NCBI GenBank assembly: GCA_033961575.1
Contig: CM066732.1
Coordinates: forward strand, 84,375,687-84,439,686
Direction of reading: 5' to 3'
Length of the DNA stretch: 64,000 bases
From: Aselliscus stoliczkanus
Taxonomy: Eukaryota; Chordata; Mammalia; Chiroptera; Hipposideridae
The first letter of the stretch is position 1; each line of letters starts with the position of its first letter. Position numbers and translations under genes: made by a program. Below the pieces are notes generated by a model. It saw nothing but the letters and a program-made list of their open reading frames with translations, was not told the origin of the DNA and searched no databases. Below are positions 33,831 to 46,282 of the stretch, one piece after another.

Positions 33831-35255
33831 GCCCCTGGAGAGCTAACATGCACATTTTCTGAAAGGGATTTCACCTTCAAGTACTGATTCTAAGATTTTT
33901 CCTCTCACTCTTCTTTTACTTGTTTTCTTCTCTGGGCTGTCATTTTTCTCTTTTCTGGTAAGTGTACCTATCTTGAATTTTCTGCTACAGGACAATCAGT
34001 GTGAAAACAATTAAATATGCACTTAGGTATTAGACTGTAGACGTGGGAATAGGCCAAAAGGCCATAAGTCACCCCATGATCTTTTGTGGAGATGCATGCC
34101 ATTTGTGAATAATTGACTTGTCCTTTTCATGGTCTTCACAGCACGACCTCCCCTCAGATCAGAAGTGGTTGTGTTTAATACCTGCTGAATAAAAAAATCA
34201 AACTGTCAGTGGTCTAGACGTAGAAGGCAACTGGCCATTTAATTCTGGCCATTTCCTTATTCTTGGGAGGAACATGAGAGAATACCATTCATGTGTGGTG
34301 ATGACAGTTTTCTGCACAACACTCTGTCTCCCACACAGTTTGGCCCCTGAGGTCCCTTAAGGTGGTGGGACTGTATTTGGTGAAAACTACTGTGACCACA
34401 GGGGAGTTTTTTCACGCGTCCACATCCTCCTTCCCATGTTCACCTCTTCCTCCTTCCTACCTTCTCCCATTTCCAGGTAGTCTGCTGGTCTCACCCTTCT
34501 GCCTCCTCTGGATGGAATTGTTGGCAGTGTGTATTTGGTTATCCACTCTGCTTGAAATATGGTTCTAATTTTCCCCCATAAAAATGAGGCTCAAACAGTA
34601 TGACTTGTGTGCCTTTGGTCTCATTTTTACTGGTAAGACCTCCACTGGTGGGATCCAAAATGATTCAAGACCTATTTGAAAAGAGTTGGTTTCTGGTGTT
34701 CTGTTTACTCTCTTTCCCTTCATTTGCTTTGAGGATTTCTGTCAAACTCTATCCTACTGTTTCATTGAATCATTGCTCTTTGCAAGTAGACTGTGTCCTC
34801 AACACCAGATTTCTAGTCTCGCCTCTTCTCAGCAGTCGATCTCTTCAGAATCAGAAATTTCTCCAACAAAGGGAGAATTGAAGTAGACGCATCACCCAGA
34901 CAGACTTGCGGAGGAGGAACTAGGGCAGATGTACGTACATTGTGCAACCTGCCAGCATTCAGCTGGCAGCTCCTGCAACTGTATTCACAGGCTCTCGGAA
35001 ACCGGAGGAAGCATTACCTGATTCATTAATGTGTACTGGTCTCTGGGATGCTTTAGCACTGGTGGTCCCTGAGTTAAGTACATATGATGGCACTTGTTCA
35101 AGCTGAGGAACAAGGCAAGGAAGAGTGAGGACAGAGGCAAAAAAAGGGCAGACATCTAGGAGTAGGTATGAGGGTGTGCCAGGTGGAGGGTTCCTGGCCT
35201 AACCCTGAGAAGGAGAACAGACTGCTAGGCTATATATTCAAGGCAGTGAACCTGA
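33831..35255. other. Intronic sequence
   Basis: C/T-rich patch at 34410-34510. No exon seen. Overlapping frames of 60-93 codons lack protein-like composition. Confidence 0.45.
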
Positions 35256-35257
35256 TG

Positions 35258-35812
35258 GAGCTCATGGATGAATATAGGGCCTGCTCGCTATTAGCCCCAG
35301 GACAAAAGTTGAAACTCTACTTAGAATTATAAGCCCTTAATGATCTGGTTTTCACGTATTTTTTATTACTCCCCCCTTTTCCCCACACACTCATATATAG
35401 CCACTCTTTCCCTATCCCCACAACCAACCTTTATGTCCATGTCAGCCATACTGATTAACCTGATGAACTTTCATATTCTCCCATCTTCCTTTAATTACAT
35501 TTCTGTTTCTTCACTCACCCATATTTGTTGAGTCCTTCCAACTTCCCCTCACATGTTGTCCCTCCCAGAGGCCTGCTGGAGTCCCCCAGTCTGAGTGGAC
35601 TCAGAGTCTTTCTCCCGCACTGTCCTTGTGACTCCTTATCATGTCCCTTATCACACTGCCCTGCAGTTTGTTTGCTTGTCTTCTCTCCTATGAGATGGTA
35701 GGATTTTGATGTTAGCAACTACGTTATTCAACTTCATAAACACTTCGTAAACACAGTGTCTCGCTTGGGGTCTGGCAGAATATAGCTGTTCAGTACTATT
35801 CGCTGAATTAAT
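35258..35812 (+). mobile_element. L2 LINE 3' end
   Basis: Sense L2 wording: AAGCCCTTAATGATCTGGTT, CCTTATCACACTGCCCTGCA, TCTCTCCTATGAGATGGTAG, GGGTCTGGCAGAATATAGCT, TTCGCTGAATTAATGGATAA. Roughly the last 500 bp of the element. Confidence 0.8.
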
Positions 35813-36759
35813 GGATAAAATCAAAAGGAGCTGGCTCTGGTTTCAAATTTCATAACTGCTTTTTCCAGCCACTCCTGTTGACATGATTGCCCCTATTTTT
35901 CAAGTCCTTGTATGATTCCTTAGTTTGAATGCCTGTTTAGGGTTGGGAGTGGGGTGAGGTGGAGTAGAGTCGGGGAAGTCATTGAGACAAGAGAGAGAAA
36001 GAAGATTGATTTCAGAGAAGGTTCGCATGCAGGTCAACAGGTCTCTGACATGCACCAGCATAAAAATAGCCCTGCAGCTCTTAACAGTGTGCTGTCAGCC
36101 TATTTGCTGAGAGGTCAAAAAAGAGGCTCCCAGAATCAAGCCAGTGGAGCAATAATGAAAAGCAGCTGATGACAGTTTCAGAATAAAGGGAAGATGAACA
36201 TCATCTTAAGCACAGACTGTATATACACTCGTACTTCATGGATTTCTCACCCATAGAACCACTGCCTGGCTAAATGCTTTCCATATGAATGTTGATTTTG
36301 CATAGTTACAAATCTGAGCTGCAATTTTTTTGTCTTGTCCCTTCTAACAATTATATTTTCCACCAAGGTTATCCATGCCCAAAGGAAGGTAAGAATTTTG
36401 GAACTGAAACCATCCTTCTCCATTCCTTCTAAACACCAGATCCTGTCATTATGTCTTATGTTGAGAATCATCCCAGTAAAAGCCATTGTTTTTTACCCAG
36501 TTGTGTGTTCTGCTGGAGGTACGAATTGGATGGACAGGCAGGTCACTCTTTATAATTTATCTATAGGGCTTATATCACTCTCTCAGCTTTATAAAACCAT
36601 GGATATATCAGCTATCTCAAAAAGCAAACTTTGGGGATTTTAGGGCAAGAAGTCAGTAATGGCATACCTTTTTAAGATATTGGGCAAATAGGCAACAGAA
36701 CCCCTCTTTCCAAATAATGCAGAAAGGGCCTCAATTTGCTATGTTCTATAAAGGTCTAG
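35813..36759. other. Intronic sequence
   Basis: No repeat recognised. A 102-codon frame at 36335-36643 has no recognisable features. Confidence 0.45.
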
Positions 36760-37200
36760 AGATGTACTTTCCAGCACAGTAGCTACTAGCGGCTATATGT
36801 GGCTAGTGAACACTTATAATTAAAACTAGTCCCAATTAAGTTGTGCTGCAAGTCTAAAATATATACCAGATTTTGAATATTTAGTACAAAAAATGTAAAG
36901 TAAATCAACAAACTTTTTGTATTAATTACATGTTGAGTTAAATAAAATAATACCATCTGTTTCTTTTTGCTTTTAATATAGCTATTAGAAAATGAATGTT
37001 GTCCACATTTTATGTTTTATGGGTTTTTGTTTTGTTTTGTTTTGTTTGTGTTTTTAGCTGAGCCATCCTGACACCTGTTGTCAGTTCAGTGGCAGTTCAG
37101 CCTGGACTGGGCATCGAACTGCTGTTGCTCTGAGCTCAGCTCACACCCTTGAGCAAGCTCTTAGTGCACATTTTATTTTTATCGGACAGCGCTGGACTAG
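36760..37200. repeat. Old hAT-like nonautonomous DNA element, split by a SINE
   Basis: Starts around TACTTTCCAGCACAGTAGCT, AGCGGCTATATGTGGCTAGT and ends with ATCGGACAGCGCTGGACTAG. This pair of ends recalls a common mammalian DNA transposon relic. The SINE fragment 37015-37165 lies inside. Confidence 0.45.
37015..37165 (-). repeat. 5'-truncated composite SINE fragment
   Basis: (TTTTG)n tail, then AGCTGAGCCATCCTGACACC and GGGCATCGAACTGCTGTTGC, matching part of type C SINEs (e.g. 9549-9680). Flanked by CACATTTTAT-like copies. Confidence 0.75.
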
Positions 37201-38552
37201 TGTTGCGACATCATGATACAGTACACATGAAGTATACATAGTAGGAATTTAATAAACATAGTTCGATAGCTTTGATTTAGAGATAATGTCCATCCCCAAC
37301 AGCAGAACAACAGAAAATTCCCAATTCCCTTCTCAGATTAGCCTCACTATAACTGTAAGGATAGGTATACTTGCATTGTGTGACCTCACTTAATTGAAAC
37401 TTTTGCTATAATATCTTTTATTTATCTCTGTTATTTCCAGAAGAACCTGTTGCCTTTTAGTGCCTAACTGAGCATCTAGGGTTGGAATTAAGACTTCCCT
37501 AACTAGAATAGAAGTCAGGAAAATGCTCAGACACCAAGAGCCAGAATTGCACTTGTCCATATGGTCTGCTGCTGCAGTATCTCTGTTTCCTTGACCCTGA
37601 GATCACAAGGGGATGTAAATGTTACTAGGTAAATGCTCCAAAACATCTTGCTATGTAGTTTCATCTAAACCAATCATACCTCTTTAGACAAAGACAAATA
37701 AATGTAGTATTGTACATTTCTTTTCATTTAGTGTTGAGATATAATTAATTTTCTGCTTTTCAATCCATTATATTGACATTAACTTTTCAATTCTGGGTTT
37801 ATGGCATATTCTAGCCATCTGACCACTTAAGTGATCTTTTGACCCCTGGACATCAACACTTTTTTTGTTGTTCCACCAATGTGTTTATTTGAGCATGCTG
37901 AACAGTGTTTAGTGCAGAAACTGGGCTAGACAATGTCTTAAACCATCAAAGTGACTTTTCTAATAGGAATGTCCAGTCAGTGGGAAGGGCTTGATGCTAG
38001 GAGGCCTTGTGAAAGCTTTTGGCTGTGGGTCACCATGGAGATGCTTTCCACTCTATTTGCAGGAAGGCCAGGCTTGACTTGCCCCCATTAGAAGTAAATA
38101 AACAATATTTAAAAATGTAAACACTATTTCTGGTAGTGCAGTTTGGTACTGGTATGATGAGCTAACTTTGTTTCGTGTTTTTTGTTTTCCTTTTCTTATT
38201 AAAACTTGGAAGAATGACTTCCTCTGGAGCTCAGACTATAGAAAGGGATTTGGTGTAGATGTGGAGTTTTGTGTACCTTAGAAATGATTGGAAGAGCAGT
38301 GTCTAACATAAAACAAGTGGGGAGCTTGAGGGAGGGGTATTATTATTAGTAGTAGTAGTAGTAGGGATAAAGTATGAAATGTAGTTAAGTATTATAATCA
38401 AAGAAGAGAGAAATAGACTCATTTGAGAAACTAAATCTTTGCATAACACCGGAGCTACTATAGATGTTAGGAGATAAGCGATCCTTAGCTTTGGTAGGCA
38501 GTTCATCATCTGATGAAGCAGCTGGCCTGTAGTTTACCTGTTGACCATTATG
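37201..38552. other. Intronic sequence
   Basis: Contains (TTA/TAG)n at 38338-38364. No exon recognised. Confidence 0.5.
38338..38364. repeat. Trinucleotide repeat (ATT)n(AGT)n
   Basis: ATTATTATT followed by six AGT units. Confidence 0.9.
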
Positions 38553-38567
38553 GTTAATATTACTTTT

Positions 38568-38749
38568 CTTTTTTAAAAGAAATTGTATTGGGGAACAGTG
38601 TGGTTTTCCAGGACCCATCAGCTCCAAGTCAAATAGTTGTTTCGATCTAGTTGCAGAGGGCGCAGCTCCATGTACCATGTGGGAATTGAACCGGCAACCT
38701 TGGTGTCATGAGCACTGAGGTCTAACCACCTGAGCTAACCAGCCCTCCA
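38568..38749 (-). repeat. VES-like bat SINE
   Basis: Perfect 15-base target GTTAATATTACTTTT at 38553-38567 and 38750-38764. Minus-strand reading: GGTTAGCTCAGGTGGTTAGA (A box), GGTTGCCGGTTCAATTCCCA (B box), GCGCCCTCTGCAACTAGATC, tail CACTGTTCCCCAATACAATT. Older SINE lineage of bats. Confidence 0.93.
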
Positions 38750-38764
38750 GTTAATATTACTTTT

Positions 38765-41131
38765 GTTTTCAAAAAGTAGTGAGATTGCCACGGTTCCAGC
38801 ATATTCTCTGTTTTCAGTTCAAGCAACCAAGTAGGAGGATCTTGCCCTGATTTCTTTCCTTTATAAAGTTTTATGTGATTTCCATTATCTTGTACAATAT
38901 GTGCACCATAGATAAACATGATGAATTTTCTTCCCATGTAAAACCAGGCAAAATGTTTGTATATGATTTTGCACCTAATTAACATGTGACTGCATTTGTA
39001 AAGTGGTAAAGTATTAAGTGACTTTTGATTGGCAGTTTTGAATACCTTCCATCCATAAAGCCCAGAATACTGGGAGCAAAATGATTACCAAAATCCCTGA
39101 AAACCTGAATGTACACAGTCAGTTTTCTTTTATCTCAGCAAAATGGCTGCATGTGAACGCACGCACATGCAGACAATAAAGCTTAATGTCAAGCAGTAAT
39201 ATTTAAAGACAAACTTGCAGCCAAGAAAATAATTGCTTCAAGTTCTCAGGTTTCTGTGTATGCACATGTTTAAAACATATCAGCTGTGATCAGAAATGGT
39301 AATGTCAGTTACTATATTTCACATATTTCTAAGATGTACCCTTTTGTTCACATTTTACTACTTCTGTAATTGGGATGTATCTAGAATCTGTGACATCTTT
39401 AAATTGTTATCAGCCAGGTGGCAGTCATGATAAAATTGTGATTGCTGCGCAGACTGGGCATAACTGCTCATAATGTCATCACATCAATAAAGTTTGATTG
39501 AGTATAACTATTCTGCAAACTGCTTTCAAAAAGATAATGCTGTTCAGTGTACAAATGAAGGCATGGGAACAAAGCAATATGATATATGCATATGATAAGT
39601 TTAAGTCAATGAGAGCTCTTGCAATAAATATAAAATAACAATATATGATCAAAAAGCAATGTGTCATGGTTTCATTAGAAGCTTCTTTACTTATTTAGTG
39701 TTATATTCATAATGGTGCATCTTAATCATCAATAGTGACTTGGATATGATAGGAACCAATTTATAAGATCAGGACCTTTGCAAAGTGAATGTGGATCTTT
39801 TGCCTTTACATTCTCCCTATGGGTATGGTTTCCATTTCTCCATCTTACAACAGATCTCTTCAGTCTGAAGATGTTATTTCTGACTCAACATCAAAAGAGC
39901 ATGTCATTCTGGTTTTGGTGGCGTCAGTGCACCCCCTTGTGCACTAAGAAACAATCCACCTGTGTGCTTTTGCTCATGATCCGCGTGTGTGTGTGTGTGT
40001 GTGTGTACACACACACCAGTGTTGAAAAACCAAATGGCCAGTGTTCTAGTAGAGTCTAGGACTAATGGAACAGAGTAAGCCACTAGACTCCCAAATGACC
40101 CTAAGTTTTGACTAGGAATTAACACAGGTCTCTAGGCAACGGAGCTAATCAATTACAGACCCAAAAATCTAAGTTAAGTTCAAAGACACCTGGTCCTACC
40201 CAACCTAAATTTACCCTTTTAAACCAAAGGAAGCTTCACACACTGTGCTTTGTGATTCTACACATATTCTCCTATTTCTCCCGTTTGTTTTAGACTCTTG
40301 GGCTAGATCTTTCCTGTGAAAGTAGATATGAATGCGAGTTGCCAAATTATTTCTATTGGGTCTATGCATGGGTGTTAAGTTGGTTTGGGTATGTGCTCAT
40401 CAGGAAAAGATTCATTTTTCCAAGGACAGTACAACCTCTGAGAAGGAAGCCTTTCTTGGTAGAGATATGTTGGCTAATCTCAGGTTTCAAGAAAAGACAT
40501 CAAAGAAAACACAATCTAGTATAATTCTATTCTAGTTTATTATTATTCTGTAATTCCAATTCTGTAATTTTATAATTTCAGGTTTATTAAAATTCTATAA
40601 TTGTGCAGTCTAAAAATAGTTTTATGCTCCTTGTGGACATGTTTACTCTTACATTGTTTTTAGAAGGTACTAGTTTTTTGTATATGAACCCATCTGACTC
40701 CATCTTGGATTCTCTTAAATTTTACCTCATCTTGCAATTCTTTCACTGCATATACCTCCACAGTTTTCTTTTTCCTGTTAAAATTCAGATCATTCTTACT
40801 TGTTTTGCTTTAGTTTGACTTTGTTGGTGAGCTCTTTTTCACATAAATCATGTATATGGACTTTTTTTCCCTTGGATTTTGCTTTTTCTATGTTGTCTGT
40901 TTTGTTTTGTTGTTTGACATTTCATATTCATTCTCAGCTTTATATTCTACCTTTTCTGCATCGTTTACCCTTTCCTCCATTGTCCAAAATTCACTTATTT
41001 TCTTAATTTGGAGAATCCTATATTATAAATGTGGTCTAGCAAAATTTACCACCGACAAAGACGCTCTGCAGGAGATATTATGGTAAAATGGTTCATTGCT
41101 ACGAGAAATTGAATATGCTCTTTCTACTTTT
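38765..41131. other. Intronic sequence, repeat-poor
   Basis: 39380-39500 contains TCATGATAAAATTGTGATTG and CATAATGTCATCACATCAAT without repeat features, so it could be conserved noncoding DNA. 40540-41000 is T-rich. The 62-93 codon frames are not protein-like. Confidence 0.4.
39984..40017. repeat. (GT)n/(AC)n palindrome
   Basis: A (GT) run switches to ACACACAC at GTGTGTACACACAC, so the two halves are self-complementary. Confidence 0.95.
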
Positions 41132-41146
41132 CCATGTTTACTAAAT

Positions 41147-41258
41147 GGGGCTGACCGAGTGGCGCAGTGGTTAAGCGCTGGCTTGGAAAGCCAGTGGCCC
41201 CGGTTCGGTCCCACATAAGAGGGCCAGTGACACTGCCCTAAAAAAAAAAAATAAGTAC
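41147..41258 (+). repeat. Short SINE (type A)
   Basis: GGGGCTGACCGAGTGGCGCA start, ACACTGCCCTA plus A tail. Target CCATGTTTACTAAAT / CCATGTTTACTGAAT at 41132-41146 and 41259-41273. Confidence 0.94.
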
Positions 41259-41273
41259 CCATGTTTACTGAAT

Positions 41274-44200
41274 GATTTTAATTCAGTGCTATATTGGAAT
41301 GTCAGTTTTTATAAAATTTCTCTCTGGGAAGATGAATCTCCTAGAGAGGGTTTTGTTCCTTCCTTCTGTGTCTCCTCTTCCACCCATCCCACTGTCCTGC
41401 TCAACACACAGTACCTGAACCATAGCAAGTGCTCCATAATAGAGTTACATGAATGAATGTGTCTCTCTTTAAAATGTATGTTTTCCTTTCCAAAAACCAA
41501 AGAATCCTAACTCTACCAGGAAAAGTTTTGTGGAAGTTCTGGGAAATGGGGTAATAACCTTTAATATTTAACTTTTTTATCTTGGGAAGGTTAAACAGTA
41601 CCTTGCTGAATATATGCTTAAACAAGAAGCTATTAATTTTTACACATCTAGGTAATTTCTTTTAATATTATTAATATAGCAGTGTAATAATCATTTAAAA
41701 TTTTTCTTATGAAAGAATCAAAATCCTAATCCTATTACCCCAAAAGACACTTTTCAGCCCTGTCCACATTCTTCTAGTTGTAATTTTAGTAAACCAACTG
41801 CTCTCTATATCTGAGTAGAATATCTCAAGGCAGTTTTTCTTTAGTGTTTCTGGTTAATTGTTATGGAAGCCGCCCTGGGCGTTATCACCAGAATAATGAA
41901 GTGATTTATTTAGTTCATAAAGCATTTTCACCCATATCAGGTCATCATGAAAGAATTTCTTTTCAAGAATGTTATGTACAAGTAAAAGTTTTGTTTATAA
42001 AACCTGTGTTGTAGGTAGCGCAATACTACAGGCTCAAAGATGTGTGGTAAAGATGACATCGTTAAGGGATATGAGTTATTTTTCTAAAGAACTGTGGCTC
42101 TTCTTCAAAAACAAAAAGTTCAATAGACCAATTAAAAATACATTAAAATACTTTCCACATTTTTAGGAAAACACAGATATGGTGAAATATGAGACAGGGG
42201 CTGACTGTGTTATCTCTGCGTGATTTGTCATGGGCCTACTCTATCAGAGTGGTGTGATTAGCCATCTGAGGAATATGTTATAGCTTCAAGTAGATTTGGT
42301 TTCAAAAGTGGATTGTGCTAACAGAAGTGTAGCAGGTCTTGAAGAAATCTAACAAAGCATTTCTGTACCTATGGCCTGGGGAATATTTGCAAGTTAAAAT
42401 GCCTATACAAGTTTCTGCATTGTACCTATGAGACACAGCCGTGGTTTTTGGGGTAGTAATGAAGTGCCCCTTTGTGAGTGCTACGTGTCTTCTAGATTCA
42501 CTAGAAGCCAGTATGGTATGAACTGCTCCCATTTCTGCCAGACTATACCTTCCGCAGGGCTGGGCTCAGATGGGAGGAAGAGGAAAGAAAAAGTTCAGTG
42601 AAACACAGTTTCTTGAGAATAGTCATGCCAGTTTATGGAACACTTTTCAGAGTGAAGTAGAGTTCACTTGCCCATCCTCCGGAGATCATTATTTCTCCAC
42701 TGAAGCTTTGCAAAGCTGGTACAGTCTATAAAATTTTGTTGCTGGTGTAAATATCTAATTTGAGGAAATTCTGCTTGTGCTGTGTATTCTTCTAGTACCG
42801 AAAATCTAAATGGGAAACCAGACATATGTTTATTAGCTTCCTTGAAAGTTCAACACTAAAATTTCCTGAAACTGCCAACGTGGGCACGAATGCCTTTTTA
42901 GAGCTGTAAGCTACTACTTTTAACTCTCTGCAGTCTCTAGTAAAAGACAAAATTGTTAGCTGTACCATGAAGGGCACCGTTTGGACTATATGTATTTGTA
43001 AGCATACAGAGATGTTCAGAAATCCAGCCTTTGACTAGAGATTTTTACACCTTCCAGTAATTTGGGGGTGGGGGCAAAGGGGTTAGGGGGACTGATGGCT
43101 CCAGCTCTGTGTAGACACATGGAGAGATGGAATAGGAGATGTGTGTCATTGCAATGTTAACTGCATCCGTGGAACTAGCAGGTTGAAGGGCTTCTGAGAA
43201 CTCTGATTTTTAAACATCTTTTGCTGAAATGCCTGAGATTTTCCAAAGAGATTAATTTCCCACAAATTCAGAGCTTTTATTAAGATAACCAAGCCTGTGC
43301 TTGGGATTGGCTGAAGAGCCAATTTGTGAAGAGTAGGTATGTTTGGAGGCCTGGGTGCACTCTCTGTTTCTCAGCATACTCTTCTTTTCAGCTGTGTTTT
43401 TTTCAGTAGGAGATTTGAAACCCACAAGGTATGTTTCCCTTAGTTGTTCTGCGGAACTTTTACCTTCTGTCATCTGATATCTTCTGTCATCTGTTGGCCT
43501 TGTGGAATGTCACACTATTTTTTTTTTTTTTAATCTAGTGCCTGTATTGGGTTTTAATGGAAATCTCCAAACCAAAGGAATATCTTGGGTTGATAGTCAG
43601 GATGCTTTTATTTTTCAGAAAATATAAAGGACACTAAAACTGTATTTTCTTCTCAATACTCATGTACCAGAATACTAGAAATGTTTAAATATCTGGGAGT
43701 GCCTGGTCTCAAGTAACTTTGGAATGAATAAATCAAAATAATGATCAGATACGACAACTGCAAGGCTGAGTTGGCAGCCCTGAGCTGGTTGGTGATTGCA
43801 TGTTTTGCTTTAATCACCAAGATACTAAATTATTTCAACTATGTGTTTCTTACTTCTATATATAGGTTTATCAGTATCTGAAGTGATTGCTAAAGAGTTG
43901 GAAAGTACTGTCAAAAGCTGGGTAGGTTATCCAATTCTAATTTGTTTTCAGTGTGAGGTTGTTAATAGACTAATAAGCTCGTAGGGAAAGAAATAATGAG
44001 TTTATGAGCTAGACACACTATTAAAATTATAAATGAACAACTTAGCATATGGCTGATGAGAATAGAAACAAAAATTTGGGGGAAAAACCAAAGCACAAAA
44101 CAAACCCTATGGATGCTTGGTTTGTTTAGAAACATTGACAGGGCAAGGTTAATGAAGGGTGAACTGGAATCTCTTTATATTCCAGAACATTCTTTTCCCG

Positions 44201-45440
44201 TTTTCCAGTTCTTTTCATTGTAGTGCTGGAGACCGAGCTCTCTTGCTCCCCTATGTAATTGTACACATTTGAGAATTTTCCAGTTGTTAGTGATGTGCAC
44301 TTGTTTAGATTAGTCCTGGTTTCCTAAGGAAAGTCTGTAGGGTGTTGACAAGTCAATCCAATTAGGGATTGATTCTTTTAAATTCTGGAGGACTATTTTG
44401 CAAGAAGTGGGCCATCTCAGGGTACCTCTGTGTTTCAATTTCCTTTTTTGTTGTTTTTGTTTGTTTGTTTTTGTGTGTTTCAGTTTTCTACCCTCCCCTC
44501 ACCCCTCTCTCCACTCACTTGTCTCTGTGTACAAAAGTATAACAACATCAGATAGTGATTCAAAGGCTGTCAGTGCAATAAACTAAAATGAATGAGAATT
44601 AAATCCCTGATTGTATCCTCTCCAGAACTAGAGGGAAAGGACATTATGTTCAAGTTGCAAAGATAAAGATTTGGGACTATTTCATTTTAAATGTTAACAT
44701 ACCCACTGAGGAAAGGGGATCTATAATAAGGAAAAATCAGCCCCAAACGTATCTGGTTGGCATTTCTGCTAATGCCACCTGAAGGAAGGCTACTCCAGCC
44801 CACCCCTTGGACAAAGGGACTTCGGGTCTATCGCAAAAGCAGGGGAAAAGACAACATCAGGAGTGATTTAGAAAAGAAACTGTTTGAAGATGTCTTTAGA
44901 GAAAAGGTTATTGTAAAGTATGAGTTATAAAAACTTTCTCAGCCAATCAAGATTTGAGTGATACCACTCCCAGGGTTTTTAAAGGATTTTCAAGCTCTGC
45001 TTTTGGCAATTATAGATAACGTGAAAAATATCCTTGCTTGTTTCACTTGACTTTATTGCAGAAGGATGTCAACACAACCCAGAGGCCAAGGAGGAAACAG
45101 AGCCTCAGCCACTGATGACCGAAGAATAACGTTTCACGGAAAGTGGATTGTTCAGTCTGGAGGGTGGGTGTGAAAGTGACCCACCGGGGAATGGGGCTGG
45201 GTGTGGCAGTGTGAGGCCTCCATCACACACAACTCGTCAGTCCTGCATTCATAAACATTCTTCGTTAACAATGAGTCACAAGTATCTAATTTTTCACGTG
45301 ATGCCTAAATATCATACTCACAGCAAGAGAACACCAGAAAATCATCCACCCTGGTTTTCTGACACCTCTCACTTTCAATTTTAATATTCTGCATTCAAGC
45401 TTTTACTTGTTTTTGTCCACTGAAAAGCCTGAATTCCACC
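41274..45440. other. Intronic sequence, 4.2 kb free of young repeats
   Basis: A MIR/L2 tail lies near 41395-41460 (CAGTACCTGAACCATAGCAA). 43190-43360 is a possible conserved block (GATTAATTTCCCACAAATTC). 43866-43921 looks like a small exon but fails the frame test. (TTTG)n-like T run at 44440-44480. No gene supported. Confidence 0.4.
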
Positions 45441-45558
45441 TTTTTTTTTTTTTTCTTTTAAAGGAGGGCACAGTTCACAGTGGCCCATATGGGGATCTAA
45501 CCAGCAACCTTGGTATAATCAGCACCATCCTCTAACCAACTGAGCTTACCAGCCACCC
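45441..45558 (-). repeat. VES-like SINE, diverged
   Basis: Poly(T), GGAGGGCACAGTTCACAGTG, GGATCTAACCAGCAACCTTG, end AACTGAGCTTACCAGCCACC. No clear target duplication. Confidence 0.8.
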
Positions 45559-45644
45559 CTCACCCATTATTTTTAAATTAGCCAAGCTTGGCTAGTAGCA
45601 ATTGGAAACTAGTTTTTTTTAAAAAATAGTAGAAGGCTAACAGA

Positions 45645-45890
45645 GCCCTCAGTCACCCTGTTCCTGGTAATAGTCTAAGTGCTGCATGTGTATTAACTCA
45701 TTTGATCCTCAAAGCACCCATATGACATGGTTCAGGTTATGGCCCCCCTTTTTACAGATAAGGAACCAGACATAGAAAGACGAAGTCACTTGCCCACATT
45801 TAACTAGCTCTGCAGCTAGTTAACCGCCGCCGGAATGTGAACTGAGCAGCCTGGCTTCACAGCCCCTGTTCTTAACCAGTGTGCATCCTC
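45645..45890 (-). repeat. MIR SINE
   Basis: Antisense MIR: GCATGTGTATTAACTCATTT, GATCCTCAAAGCACCCATAT, TTTACAGATAAGGAACCAGA, AGTCACTTGCCCACATTTAA. Confidence 0.85.
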
Positions 45891-45939
45891 TCCTATTTGA
45901 CAAATGACTAGCTGCTGCTTGGGAAATATATATATATAT

Positions 45940-46282
45940 TTCTTCAGTCTAGTTGTGGAGGACATTGCTTCACTGGCCCAGGTTGGTATTATAATCATCG
46001 CGCTCTTCCCGGGTGAGGCAGTCGCTCGCCGGCCATTGGACGGTCGCTCATGCCAGCTGTTGGCTACTCCCAGTAGCTCACGGCAGCCCACTGCAGCCCC
46101 ACTGCAGCCTACGCCATGGTCGGTGACTCACAGCAGCCCAGCTCCAGGTGGAGCTGTTGTTCACCATCTTAGCTGTAGAGGGCAGTGTCACTGGCCCTCA
46201 TGTGGGATCTGAACGGTGCCCTGTTGCTCAGAGCTGGCACTCCCAAGCCAACTCTTAACCAACACACCACTCAGCCAGCCCT
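45940..46282 (-). repeat. Long SINE (type B), tail missing
   Basis: Starts at TCTTCAGTCTAGTTGTGGAG instead of the usual AATAAAATCTT complement; the final ~80 bp and the poly(T) are absent. Flanked by GGAAATATAT copies (45922 and 46283). The (TA)n next to it may stand in for the tail. Confidence 0.85.

Noticed and set aside
43866..43921. Small exon-like segment (TATATAG acceptor, GCTGG/GTAGGT donor, open frame LSVSEVIAKELESTVKSW)
   Set aside because: Its 56 bases would shift the STXBP6 frame, the peptide is not part of amisyn as I know it, and short open stretches between AG and GT are common by chance.
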